Origin: Pseudomonas sp. LFM046
GTDB taxonomy: Bacteria > Pseudomonadota > Gammaproteobacteria > Pseudomonadales > Pseudomonadaceae
DNA: 64,000 nucleotides
Direction of reading: 5' to 3'
Assembly: GCF_000949385.2 (NCBI RefSeq)
Contig: NZ_JYKO02000001.1
Coordinates: 2,194,620-2,258,619, forward strand
Below are positions 45,601 through 53,860 of this stretch, piece by piece (within the stretch, counting starts at the first letter, position 1; every line of letters starts with the position of its first letter). Under the pieces are notes generated by a model, which saw nothing but the letters and a program-made list of their open reading frames with translations, had not been told where the DNA came from and did not search any database. The position numbers were made by a program, and so were the translations under genes.

Positions 45601-45734
45601 CCGGCGTGATCGGCGGCATGCTCGGCGCCACCCTGCTGGGGGTGATCTTCGTGCCCATCTGTTTTGTCTGGGTGCTGTCGCTGCTACGGCGCAAGCCCGC
45701 GCCCGTCGAGCAACCGGCCCAGGCCCTGGAGTGA
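42603..45734 (+). CDS. mexD: MexD, RND inner-membrane efflux transporter
   Basis: A 1043-aa HAE-1 RND pump with twelve membrane helices, two large periplasmic loops and the proton-relay Asp pair in GMVLAIGILVDDAIVVVENV. Alignment by eye with P. aeruginosa MexD is near-continuous from MSKFFITRPNFAWVVALFIS to the C-terminus. Substrates in P. aeruginosa are fluoroquinolones, tetracycline, chloramphenicol, cationic dyes and biocides. It is 27 bases after mexC. Confidence 0.94.
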   Translation: MSKFFITRPNFAWVVALFISLAGLLVIPLLPVAQYPNVAPPQITISATYPGASAKVLVDSVTSVIEESLNGAKDLLYFESTNNSNGIAEIVVTFQPGTDPQLAQVDVQNRLKKAEARMPQPVLSQGIQVEQTSAGFLLIYALSYKEGSEHADTTALGDFAARNINNELRRVPGVGKLQFFSSEAAMRVWIDPQKLVGYGLSIDDVSNAIAGQNVQVPAGSFGSSPGSTQQELTATLAVKGTLDSPEEFGRIVLRANADGSTVKLADVARLEIGSESYNFSSRLNGKPAVAGAIQLSPGANAIQTAEAVKQRLAELSVSFPSDVEYSVPYDTSRFVDVAIEKVIHTLLEAMVLVFLVMFLFLQNVRYTLVPSIVVPVCLLGTLAVMHVLGFSVNMMTMFGMVLAIGILVDDAIVVVENVERIMAEEGLSPAAATVKAMGQVSGAIIGITLVLAAVFLPLAFMAGSVGVIYQQFSLSLAVSILFSGFLALTFTPALCATLLKPISHGHHEKRGFFGAFNRGFDRLTERYTVLNNGLVQRAGRFMLVYVGIIALLGFFYLRLPESFVPVEDQGYNIVDMQLPPGATRARTDATAQELERFLRSREAVENSFLVMGFSFSGMGENAALAFPTFKDWSLRGADQSAEAEALAVNEHFAVPGDGTVMAVTPPPIDGLGNSGGFSLRLQDRGGLGREALLAARDQLLGQANGNPKILYAMMEGLAEAPQLRLEIDRDKARTLGVSFESINSALSTAFGSAVINDFTNGGRQQRVVVQAEQGARMTPESVLKLYVPNVGGEMVPLSAFVSTHWEEGPVQIVRYNGYPSIRISGDAMYGVSTGEAMAEMERLAAQLPAGISYEWTGLSYQEKVASGQASQLFALAILVVFLVLVALYESWSIPFTVMLIVPIGALGAVLAVIMAGLPNDVYFKVGLITIIGLAAKNAILIVEFAKELWEQGRSLREAAIEAARLRFRPIVMTSLAFILGVVPLVLATGAGAASQRAIGTGVIGGMLGATLLGVIFVPICFVWVLSLLRRKPAPVEQPAQALE

Positions 45735-45739
45735 TCGCC

Positions 45740-47200
45740 ATGCGCAAATCCGTCTTTACCGTTTCAGCGCTGGTGTTCGCCCTGTCCCTCGGCGGCTGTT
45801 CCCTGGCTCCGACCTACGAGCGCCCCGAGGCGCCGGTGGCTCAGGACTGGAGCACCGCCAGCGATCAGTCCGGCGCCGAGGTCGGCGGCCTCGACTGGCA
45901 GGCCTTCATCGTCGACGCCGAGCTGCGCCGTCTGGTGGGGATCGCCCTGGACAACAACCGCTCCCTGCGCCAGACACTGTTGGACATCGAGCAGGCTCGC
46001 GCGCAGTACCGCATCCAGCGCGCCGACCGGGTGCCAGGCCTTGCCGCCGGCGCCTCGGGGAATCGCCAGCGCGTTCCGGCGGATCTGTCCACGACTGGCG
46101 CGAGGGATGTCGCCAGCAGCTTCCAGGTCGGTCTGGCGCTGCCCGAATACGAGCTGGACCTGTTCGGCCGGGTGAAGAACCTCACCGACGCCGCGCTGGA
46201 ACAGTACCTGGCGACCGAGGAGGCCGGACGCAGCGCGCGGATCGCGCTGGTGGCCGAAGTCAGCCAGGCCTACCTGATCTATAGCGGTGCGCAGCAGCGC
46301 CTGGAGCTGACCCATCGCACCCTGGCCAGCCGCGAGGACTCCTTCGTGCTGGTCGAGCAGCGCCGCAGCGCCGGGGCCGCCACCGCACTGGACTACCAGG
46401 AAGCGCTGGGACTGGTGGAACAGTCCCGCGCCGAACTGGAGCGCAATCAACGGCAGAAGCAGCAGGCGTTCAACGCCCTGGTGCTGCTGCTGGGCACACC
46501 GGATGCCGCTGCAACGATCCCGGCGGTGTCGCCGGATCGGCTACAGGTGCTGCAGGACATCGCCCCCGGCACCTCCTCGGAGCTGTTGGAACGACGCCCC
46601 GACATCCTGGCCGCCGAGCACCGCCTGAAGGCGCGCAACGCCGATATTGGCGCGGCGCGCGCCGCGTTCTTCCCGCGCATCACCCTGACCGGCAGCTTCG
46701 GTACGTCCAGCGCGGAAATGTCCGGGCTGTTCGAAGGCGGCTCGCGCGCCTGGACCTTCGTGCCCAACCTGTCGCTGTCGCTGTTCGATGCCGGCCGCAA
46801 CCGCGCCGGGCTGGATCTGGCCGAAGTGCGCAAGGACGCTGCCGTGGCTGCCTATGAGGGCAGCATCCAGACCGCCTTTCGCGAGGTGGCGGATGCCCTG
46901 GCGGCCACCGACACACTCCGTCGCGAGGAAGCTGCCCGGCGCTCGCTGGCGGGCACCAGCACGGAGACGCTGAAGCTGGCCAGGGCCCGTTATGAGGGCG
47001 GGGTGGATAGCCACCTGCGTTACCTGGATGCCCAGCGCAGCAGCTTCATCAACGAGCTGGCGCTGATCGAGACCAGCACGGAACGGCAGATCGCCCTGGT
47101 CGACCTGTTCCGTGCCCTTGGCGGTGGCTGGGAACTCAATCGCGCTGATCAGATGGCGCAAGGGCTCGCGGGTGGTGCAGACGTGGCATCGGGTGGGTAG
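45740..47200 (+). CDS. oprJ: OprJ, outer-membrane channel of the MexCD pump
   Basis: A 486-aa TolC-family lipoprotein. ATG 45740 (MRKSVFTVSALVFALSLGGC) matches the known start and lipobox; an in-frame GTG at 45731 overlaps mexD. Two repeated efflux domains are seen: YELDLFGRVKNLTDAALEQY and the later FPRITLTGSFGTSSAEMSGL. It completes the tripartite pump. Confidence 0.93.
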   Translation: MRKSVFTVSALVFALSLGGCSLAPTYERPEAPVAQDWSTASDQSGAEVGGLDWQAFIVDAELRRLVGIALDNNRSLRQTLLDIEQARAQYRIQRADRVPGLAAGASGNRQRVPADLSTTGARDVASSFQVGLALPEYELDLFGRVKNLTDAALEQYLATEEAGRSARIALVAEVSQAYLIYSGAQQRLELTHRTLASREDSFVLVEQRRSAGAATALDYQEALGLVEQSRAELERNQRQKQQAFNALVLLLGTPDAAATIPAVSPDRLQVLQDIAPGTSSELLERRPDILAAEHRLKARNADIGAARAAFFPRITLTGSFGTSSAEMSGLFEGGSRAWTFVPNLSLSLFDAGRNRAGLDLAEVRKDAAVAAYEGSIQTAFREVADALAATDTLRREEAARRSLAGTSTETLKLARARYEGGVDSHLRYLDAQRSSFINELALIETSTERQIALVDLFRALGGGWELNRADQMAQGLAGGADVASGG

Positions 47201-47225
47201 GGGCGGTGCGCGCAGCGCACCCTAC
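47196..47225 (+). terminator. GC hairpin after oprJ
   Basis: GGTAGGGGCGGTGCGC, GCA, GCGCACCCTACC form a stem with a small bulge. There is no T-run, so it could be a transcript-end hairpin or a dispersed repeat. Confidence 0.4.
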
Positions 47226-47289
47226 CGTTGGGGCAGGAGGGGCGCCTGGCCCGGAGATGAAGGGGCGCCTCGCGCGCACTGCCTCGGGT

Positions 47290-47871
47290 TCAGTGACTGG
47301 CTATGAGGAGTGACAGCGCCTGGCAGGCCGTCTCGGTTTCCACTTTCAGCCGTTCAGGGTCCCGATGGGTGGACCAGGCGATGAGCAGGCCATCGAATAG
47401 ATGGATGAGCAGGCGGCTGGCAGCCTTCAGCGCGGCCTTGTCGAGTCGGGCGCCGACGGAGCGTCCGATGGCCTGCTCCGTTGTCTCGATTGCTACCGAG
47501 TAGATCTTGCTCGCCATTTCGGGATTGTTGCGCAGGGTCCACAAAAAGAGCTCGGATTGTGCCCTGGCCAGGTCTGGGTTCGCAGCTAGCCAGGCGACCA
47601 ACTGACGAAGCATTTCCGCCACCGTTTCCGCTGCGGTGGTACCTGCGGGCACGTGGGCCAGGGCCTGTTGCGGCAATTCGAAAAGCGACTCATAGACCGC
47701 GTAGAAGAGGTCGTCCTTGGTATGGAAGACGTAGTGGAGCGACGCCAGGGGGCAGTCCGCGGCGGCGGCGATGCGTCGTGTGGTGGCATTGGCCACACCA
47801 TGTTCGGCGATCACCTTGACCGTCGCCTTCACGAAATCCTGTCTGCGCAGTTCAGCGCCCACTCTGGCCAT
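47290..47871 (-). CDS. TetR-family transcriptional regulator
   Basis: A 193-aa protein with helix-turn-helix TRRIAAAADCPLASLHYVF after an N-terminal helix (RRQDFVKATVKVIAEHGVAN). The C-terminal ligand domain has no recognised family. It is divergent from the DUF1329 operon, whose upstream region holds a 22-base palindrome; this regulator is the nearest candidate to bind it. Confidence 0.88.
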   Translation of the reverse strand: MARVGAELRRQDFVKATVKVIAEHGVANATTRRIAAAADCPLASLHYVFHTKDDLFYAVYESLFELPQQALAHVPAGTTAAETVAEMLRQLVAWLAANPDLARAQSELFLWTLRNNPEMASKIYSVAIETTEQAIGRSVGARLDKAALKAASRLLIHLFDGLLIAWSTHRDPERLKVETETACQALSLLIASH

Positions 47872-48200
47872 GAAAGATTCTCCGTTCCTGTCGCTATGCC
47901 GCTAATGCCCAGGCTGGGGCAGCGCCGGCGGATGCTACCCGATGCCCCATCTGGGCGTCATGGTGCGATATGTATCCGCAAATGGTGCCTTTCCACGGCG
48001 GGACCATCCGCCCACGACCTCGTTACCACCGGGGTTCCCACACGTGGAATAAATAAAGTAACAATCGTTTCGTAAATTCACATATTGGTGCGGATGGTGA
48101 GAGCAGAATGGTGCGCCGGTGGGTGTTCAGGTATCACGTATCAATTGTTATAAAAATGATAAGTAGCTGAAATTAAAGGATAAAAAGTAATTTTTTAGGG

Positions 48201-48218
48201 TTGGCATATGGTTTGCCT
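48201..48218 (+). promoter_or_regulatory. Candidate sigma54 (-24/-12) promoter
   Basis: TTGGCATATGGTTTGCCT has the GG and GC dinucleotides exactly 10 bases apart and fits TGGCAC-N5-TTGC with one mismatch. It lies about 115 bases before the gene. No sigma54 activator is encoded in the window. Confidence 0.45.
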
Positions 48219-48228
48219 ATGATCGATT

Positions 48229-48250
48229 GACTTGGTCAACTGACCAAGTC
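48229..48250. promoter_or_regulatory. Perfect palindromic operator candidate
   Basis: GACTTGGTCA, AC, TGACCAAGTC: 10-base arms with a 2-base centre. It lies just after the candidate promoter, a position for repression by a dimeric regulator such as the nearby TetR protein. Confidence 0.6.
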
Positions 48251-48332
48251 GAATGATCAGAAGTCTGGCACAGCCCGATGCTCCCTTCCAGGAAGCCCGG
48301 GTGGCCGGTCAAAGCCCCATGAGGACCTTCCA

Positions 48333-49757
48333 ATGAAAGACGTGATTGAGCGCCCAGGCGTCGACCTTCCCAGCCGCAGTGGAATGAAGCATCTGATCGC
48401 GGCGTTGGCGGCATCGGTTGCAATGAGTACGGTTCAGGCTGCCGACAAAGATGCTGCGCTGCTGGGAACCAAGCTGACGCCGCTGGGAGGGGAGGTCGCT
48501 GCTAGCGCCGATGGGACGATCCCGGCCTGGACACCGCCCGGTCCGCAGGACAACGGCTGGAGCTACGGCCAGGTGCGCGGTCAGCACTGGAAGTTCAAGG
48601 ACGACAAGCCGCTGTACAGCATCGATGCGAACAACGTCGCGCAGTACGCGAGCAAGCTGTCCCCCGGCCAGCTGGAACTGTTCAAGAAGATCCCGAGCTA
48701 TCGCATGGATGTCTATCCGACCCGTCGTAGCTGTGCGGCGCCGGACTTCGTGGCCGAGAACACCAAAAAGAACGTCGGCTTCGCCAGCCTCGATGCCGAT
48801 GGTCTGGCCCTGCAGGAGGCCCATGTCCCCGGCGTTCCGTTCCCGATGCCGACTACCGGCGCCGAAGTGATGTGGAACATGAAGATGCGCTATCGCGGTG
48901 TGGGCTTCGACATGTCCAAGACGGTATCCGGGCTGTCGCCGCGCAAGGGCGGCGGGGACTGGCTGCGGACTTCCACCGACTGGTTCATTTACACGCCCTG
49001 GGGCGAGAAGGGCAGTGCGCTGTTCTCCTCCTTCGATCGCCTGGAAAGCTCGACTTACTTCTCCTACCAGGAGCCCGCCGCCCTGGCCGGTCAGTCCGGC
49101 GTCATCTCCACCAAGGCCGGCGAACAGGCGACCACCTTCTACTACTTCCCCGGCCAGCGCCGTGTGCGCCGGATGCCGTCGTATTCCTACGATGCCCCGC
49201 AGATCGGTCTCGACAACCAGTACACCATCGACGAATCGAACGTGTTCTTCGGTCCGATGGACCGCTTCGACTGGAAGCTGGTGGGCAAGCAGGAGCTGCT
49301 GGTGCCCTATAACGCCTTCGGCGCCTACGACGCCTCCGCGAAGATCGAGGACGTGGCCAAGCCGGACTCCATGGCACCGGAATATCGCCGCTACGAGCTG
49401 CACCGCGTCTGGGTCGTCGAGGCCAACGTTCGCCAGGGCATGCGCCACCAGGCACCGAAGCGCCTGTTCTACATCGACGAAGACAGCTGGAACGGCCTGA
49501 TGGCGGTGGACTACGACAAGCAGGGGCAGATCTGGAAGGTCCGCGAGGGCTACACCATCCCCGTGTACGAGACCGGCACCTGCGATATGGAGGCCCAGGC
49601 CCAGTACAACCTGGTGGACGGCCGCTACCTCTACGACATGACCTCCATCGGCGTGGGCAAGAACGATCACCGCTGGCTCACCGAGAACGCCGGCAACCCC
49701 CGTCTGAAGCGTGACTTCTACACCTCCGACAACCTGCGCGCCATCAGCGAACGCTGA
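48333..49757 (+). CDS. DUF1329 outer-membrane/periplasmic protein
   Basis: 474 aa from the ATG at 48333, which has GAGGA at 48321-48325. A second in-frame ATG at 48384 would give a more compact signal peptide, MKHLIAALAASVAMSTVQA. The mature part, LTPLGGEVAASADGTIPAWT, is the standard DUF1329 start, and KRLFYIDEDSWNGLMAVDYD marks its lipid-binding, LolA-like fold. DUF1329 is nearly always followed by DUF1302 and an RND/MMPL protein, as here, in clusters linked to steroid, hydrocarbon or other hydrophobic substrate use. Confidence 0.9.
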   Translation: MKDVIERPGVDLPSRSGMKHLIAALAASVAMSTVQAADKDAALLGTKLTPLGGEVAASADGTIPAWTPPGPQDNGWSYGQVRGQHWKFKDDKPLYSIDANNVAQYASKLSPGQLELFKKIPSYRMDVYPTRRSCAAPDFVAENTKKNVGFASLDADGLALQEAHVPGVPFPMPTTGAEVMWNMKMRYRGVGFDMSKTVSGLSPRKGGGDWLRTSTDWFIYTPWGEKGSALFSSFDRLESSTYFSYQEPAALAGQSGVISTKAGEQATTFYYFPGQRRVRRMPSYSYDAPQIGLDNQYTIDESNVFFGPMDRFDWKLVGKQELLVPYNAFGAYDASAKIEDVAKPDSMAPEYRRYELHRVWVVEANVRQGMRHQAPKRLFYIDEDSWNGLMAVDYDKQGQIWKVREGYTIPVYETGTCDMEAQAQYNLVDGRYLYDMTSIGVGKNDHRWLTENAGNPRLKRDFYTSDNLRAISER

Positions 49758-49780
49758 ACCTCCGCTATTCGAGAGCCAAC

Positions 49781-51427
49781 ATGAAAAGAACAATCACAAA
49801 AGCTTCAGGCCTTGCTATCGCGTGCGTGACTCCCCTGGCGATGGGATTCACCTTCGAAACCGAAAACATCCGCGGTTCGTTCGACTCCACCATTTCCTAC
49901 GGCATGGGGCTGCGCACTCAGTCGCAGAGCTGTGACCTGATCAACGTCGGCGCCACCGGGCACCATCCGCCCGCCGGGTGTCTGGCACAAACCTCCAGCA
50001 TCGGTGACCAGGGCAACCTGAACTATGACAAGGGCGACCTGTTCACCCACTACCTCAAGGGCACCCACGAGCTGCTGCTGAAGCTGCCGGAGGATTTCAC
50101 CTTCATGGCCCGTGGCAGCTGGATCCGCGACTTCGCTGCCAGCGATACCACTGGCGCGCTGTCGTTCAACACGCCACCGGGTGTCGGCAGCGACGGGCTG
50201 ACCGACGCGGCTCGCGACGACCTGGAATTCAAGGCGCGCCTGCTCGACCTGTGGGTGAGCAAGAGCTTCGATGTTGGCGACCAGCGAGTCCGGGCGCGCC
50301 TGGGCAACCAGGTGATCAACTGGGGCGAGAGCCTGTTCGTGGTGGGTGGGATCAACGCCACCAACGCCTACGACTACCAGGCACTCGCGAGGCCCGGCGT
50401 CCAGCTCAAGGAAGCCGTGCTGCCGGCCCCGATGCTCAGCGTTGCTTCGGGCCTGGGCTCAGGCCTGAATGTCGAGGCCTACTACCAGTGGGGCTGGAAC
50501 AAGAGTGAAGTGCCGCCCGTTGGCAGCTACTGGTCCACGACCCAAGCCCTGGGCAAGGGCATGGAAACCTACGGCTTCGTCGACAAGGACGCGCGCGACA
50601 GCGGGCAGTGGGGCCTCTCGCTGCGCTGGCAGCCGGAGGACAGCGACGTCAACTACGGCCTCTACGTGATGCGCTACCACGACAAGCTGCCGTCGCTGAC
50701 CATGCAGCTGCTCGATCCCAATACCTTCTCGGTGGCGCAGGAGTGGGTGTATCCGGAAGACCGCATGCTCTACGGCATCAGCGCCAACATGCCGATTGGC
50801 GACTGGGCTGTCGGCACGGAGCTCTCCTACCGGCCCAAGGACGCGGTGCCGCTCAATGCCGCCATCGACCTCTGCGCGAACAACGGGGGCAAGTGCTGGA
50901 AGGACGAGAAGAAGTTCCAGTGGCACCTGACTGGCCTGTACAGCATGACGCCATCCAATTCGCCTGATCTGCTCGACTTCACCGGTGCCAGCACCGGCAC
51001 CCTGCTGACCGAGCTGGTGGTGATCCACTATCCGGGCCTGCATGACGAGTTCGACGGGGAGCCCGTTGCGCCGGGTGCCTACACCTGGCAGCTGGACCCG
51101 GCCACCCCGCCCACGGCCAAGGGTGACAAGACGTCCAAGGGCATCAACCTCGATCTGAGCCTCACCTATGACGGCACCTTGATTCCGGGCTGGCAGGTTA
51201 CGCCGGGGATCTTCTACTCGCGGTCCCTGGGCGGGCGGACGCCGAACCTGGCGATGACCTTCACCGAGGACGCCAGCAGCATGAACCTGTACCTGAACTT
51301 CGTGCGTAACCCCGCGAGCTGGCAGGTCAACTTCAACTACGCAAAGTTCATGGGGGGCGACACGCCCTACGACCAGCTGCTGCGTGACCGTGACTACGTT
51401 GGCGTCGTGATTTCGCGCACTCTGTGA
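49781..51427 (+). CDS. DUF1302 outer-membrane beta-barrel-like protein
   Basis: A 548-aa protein with a signal sequence (MKRTITKASGLAIACVTPLA). Beta-strand-rich throughout: FDSTISYGMGLRTQSQ, RARLGNQVINWGESLFVVGG, the C-terminal FNYAKFMGGD...DRDYVGVVISRTL ending in an aromatic/hydrophobic residue. DUF1302 is a partner of DUF1329. It is likely an outer-membrane porin or transporter for a hydrophobic compound. Its stop overlaps the region of the next start. Confidence 0.88.
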   Translation: MKRTITKASGLAIACVTPLAMGFTFETENIRGSFDSTISYGMGLRTQSQSCDLINVGATGHHPPAGCLAQTSSIGDQGNLNYDKGDLFTHYLKGTHELLLKLPEDFTFMARGSWIRDFAASDTTGALSFNTPPGVGSDGLTDAARDDLEFKARLLDLWVSKSFDVGDQRVRARLGNQVINWGESLFVVGGINATNAYDYQALARPGVQLKEAVLPAPMLSVASGLGSGLNVEAYYQWGWNKSEVPPVGSYWSTTQALGKGMETYGFVDKDARDSGQWGLSLRWQPEDSDVNYGLYVMRYHDKLPSLTMQLLDPNTFSVAQEWVYPEDRMLYGISANMPIGDWAVGTELSYRPKDAVPLNAAIDLCANNGGKCWKDEKKFQWHLTGLYSMTPSNSPDLLDFTGASTGTLLTELVVIHYPGLHDEFDGEPVAPGAYTWQLDPATPPTAKGDKTSKGINLDLSLTYDGTLIPGWQVTPGIFYSRSLGGRTPNLAMTFTEDASSMNLYLNFVRNPASWQVNFNYAKFMGGDTPYDQLLRDRDYVGVVISRTL

Positions 51428-51435
51428 GGCCTGTC

Positions 51436-53850
51436 GTGAACAGTTCTGTAAAGCTGTCGGAAACCCCGGTGCGTGGCGTCCTGCCACGCATCGAGGACCT
51501 GTTGTTCGGGCATCGCCGGCTGGTGCTGGCGGTCCTGGTGCTCTTCACCCTGGGCATGGCCTGGTTCGCCGTGCAGCTGCGCATGGATGCCGGTTTCGAG
51601 AAGCAACTGCCCATTGGCCACGAGTACGTGGAAACCTTCGAGCAGTACCGCGAAGACCTCCTGGGGGCGAACCGCCTGACCATTGTGGTCAAGGCGCGCC
51701 AGGGCAACATCTGGACCGAGGCGGGGCTCAAGCGTCTGTACGACGTCACCCAGGCGGTCATCTTCCTGCCCAGCATCTCGCGCAGCAGCGTGCGCTCCCT
51801 GTGGACGCCGAATGCCTTCGTCAACGAGATCACCGAGGAAGGCTTCCGCGCCGATCCGCTGGTGCCGGGCACGGTGACCCCCGAACGCCTGGATGACAGC
51901 ATCATCGCCCGCATCGCCGACTCCACCGCCCAGGGCGGTTTCATCGGCACCCTGGTGTCCCGCGACCAGAGCAGCGCGATGATCACCGCCGAGCTCAACG
52001 AGTACGACGCCAAGGGCGAGCGCCTGGACTACGTGGCGTACAACGGGGTGCTGGAGAAGCAGATTCGCCAGCAGTTCGAGGACGCCGGGTTCGAAATCCA
52101 GATCATCGGTTTCGCCAAGCAGATCGGCGATATCGCCGATGGCGCCTCGGCGGTGCTGGAGTTCTGCCTGCTGGCCTTGCTGCTGACTGCGGCGGCGGTT
52201 TACTGGTACTGCCATTCCCTGCGCTTCACCCTGCTGGCCCTGGGTTGTTCACTGAGTTCGCTGGTCTGGCAGTTCGGGAGTCTCCGGCTGCTTGGCTATG
52301 GTCTCGACCCGTTGGCGGTGCTGGTGCCTTTCCTGGTGTTCGCCATCGGCGTCTCCCACGGCGTGCAGCAGATCAACTTCATCGTCCGCGAAATCGCCAT
52401 CGGCAAGAGCGTCGAGGCGGCGGCACGTTCCAGTTTCATCGGCCTGCTGATTCCCGGCACCCTGGCGCTGGTGACGGCCTTCGTTTCCTTCGTGACCCTG
52501 GTGCTGATCCCGATTCCCATGGTGCGCGAGTTGGCCATCACCGCGTCCCTCGGCGTGGCCTACAAGATCATCACCAACCTGGTGATGCTGCCGCTGGTGG
52601 CCTCGATGCTGAAGGTCGACGGCCGCTACGCCGCCGCCGAAGAGAAGTCCCGCGAGCGCCGCACCCGCTGGCTGCATGGCCTGGCGAAGCTGGCGGAATG
52701 GCGCAATGCGCGTCTGGTGCTGGTGGTCGCCCTGCTGGTGTTCGCCACGGCGGTCTGGCAGAGCCACGACCGCGTGGTCGGCTCCCTCCAGGCGGGCGCA
52801 CCGGAGCTGCGCGAGGACTCGCGCTTCAACCGCGATGCCGTGGCCATCGCCAGTAACTACGACATCGGTCTCGACTGGCTCAGCGTGGTCTTCGAGGCCC
52901 GGCCGGTAGAGGGCGGGGAGGGCGCTACGGCGGCCTGTGAGGACATCGCCCTGGGCCAGTACCAGGATCGCTTCGTCTGGGCGATGGAGAGCGTGCCCGG
53001 CGTGCTGTCGGTCGCTTCCTTCTCCACCGCGATGCGCCAGTTCAACGAGGGTTACAACGAAGGCAACCCGAAGATGAGTGCGGTGCCCATCGATCCGATG
53101 AACTATTCGTCGTTGGCGGCCGAAGTGGCGCGCATCCCGGGGCTGATGCGCGGCGATTGCAGCATGACCGCCGTGCACCTGTACCTGGCGGACCACAAGG
53201 CCACCACCATCAACCGGGTGATCGAGGCCGCCAAGGCGTTCCGCAGCGAGTACCCCATGCCGGGCATCGCCGTGCGGCTGGCCTCGGGCAACGCCGGGGT
53301 GATCGCGGCCATCAACGAAGAGGTGGAGAAGAGCGAGACGCCGATGCTGCTCTACGTCTATGCCGCCATCGCGCTGCTGGTGCTGGTCGTCTATCGCGAC
53401 CTGCGGGCAGTGCTGGTCTGCTGCCTGCCCCTGACCATCGGCACCTTCATTGGTTACTGGTTCATGAAGGAGCTGCAGATCGGCCTGACCATCGCGACCT
53501 TGCCGGTGATGGTGCTGGCAGTGGGGATCGGCGTCGATTACGCCTTCTACATCTACAACCGCATCCAGCTGCACCAGGCCCATGGTCAGCCCATCGTCAA
53601 GGCGGTGGAGCATTCGCTGCTGGAAGTGGGCGTGGCGACCATCTTCACCGCCATCACCCTGGCGGTCGGAGTGGCCACCTGGGCCTTCTCCGACCTCAAG
53701 TTCCAGGCCGACATGGGCAAGCTGCTGGCCTTCATGTTCATGGTCAACATGGTCATGGCCATGACGGTGCTGCCGGCCTTCGCCGTCTGGCTGGAGCGGG
53801 CGTTCCCGCGCAAGCGCCCGGTGCGCATGATCGGCGCGCTGGCGCACTGA
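51436..53850 (+). CDS. RND/MMPL-family transporter
   Basis: A 804-aa protein. GTG 51436 is preferred (GAGG RBS) over GTG 51424. It has twelve membrane segments as two SSD-like bundles separated by a soluble domain, with the conserved motif VLAVGIGVDYAFYIYNRIQ in the second half and FLVFAIGVSHGVQQINFIV in the first. It belongs to the HpnN/MMPL-like transporters seen with DUF1329/DUF1302. It is likely to move a lipid-like substrate through the periplasm. Confidence 0.9.
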   Translation: MNSSVKLSETPVRGVLPRIEDLLFGHRRLVLAVLVLFTLGMAWFAVQLRMDAGFEKQLPIGHEYVETFEQYREDLLGANRLTIVVKARQGNIWTEAGLKRLYDVTQAVIFLPSISRSSVRSLWTPNAFVNEITEEGFRADPLVPGTVTPERLDDSIIARIADSTAQGGFIGTLVSRDQSSAMITAELNEYDAKGERLDYVAYNGVLEKQIRQQFEDAGFEIQIIGFAKQIGDIADGASAVLEFCLLALLLTAAAVYWYCHSLRFTLLALGCSLSSLVWQFGSLRLLGYGLDPLAVLVPFLVFAIGVSHGVQQINFIVREIAIGKSVEAAARSSFIGLLIPGTLALVTAFVSFVTLVLIPIPMVRELAITASLGVAYKIITNLVMLPLVASMLKVDGRYAAAEEKSRERRTRWLHGLAKLAEWRNARLVLVVALLVFATAVWQSHDRVVGSLQAGAPELREDSRFNRDAVAIASNYDIGLDWLSVVFEARPVEGGEGATAACEDIALGQYQDRFVWAMESVPGVLSVASFSTAMRQFNEGYNEGNPKMSAVPIDPMNYSSLAAEVARIPGLMRGDCSMTAVHLYLADHKATTINRVIEAAKAFRSEYPMPGIAVRLASGNAGVIAAINEEVEKSETPMLLYVYAAIALLVLVVYRDLRAVLVCCLPLTIGTFIGYWFMKELQIGLTIATLPVMVLAVGIGVDYAFYIYNRIQLHQAHGQPIVKAVEHSLLEVGVATIFTAITLAVGVATWAFSDLKFQADMGKLLAFMFMVNMVMAMTVLPAFAVWLERAFPRKRPVRMIGALAH

Positions 53851-53860
53851 GGAGAGAAGC

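Larger units (their letters stand above)
47872..48332. promoter_or_regulatory. Regulatory region upstream of the DUF1329/DUF1302 operon
   Basis: About 460 AT-rich bases without a gene. It holds, in order, the 18-base motif TAACAATCGTTTCGTAAA (48059-48076) that recurs before the FAD operon, a sigma54-like promoter and a perfect palindrome (both listed separately). Confidence 0.65.
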
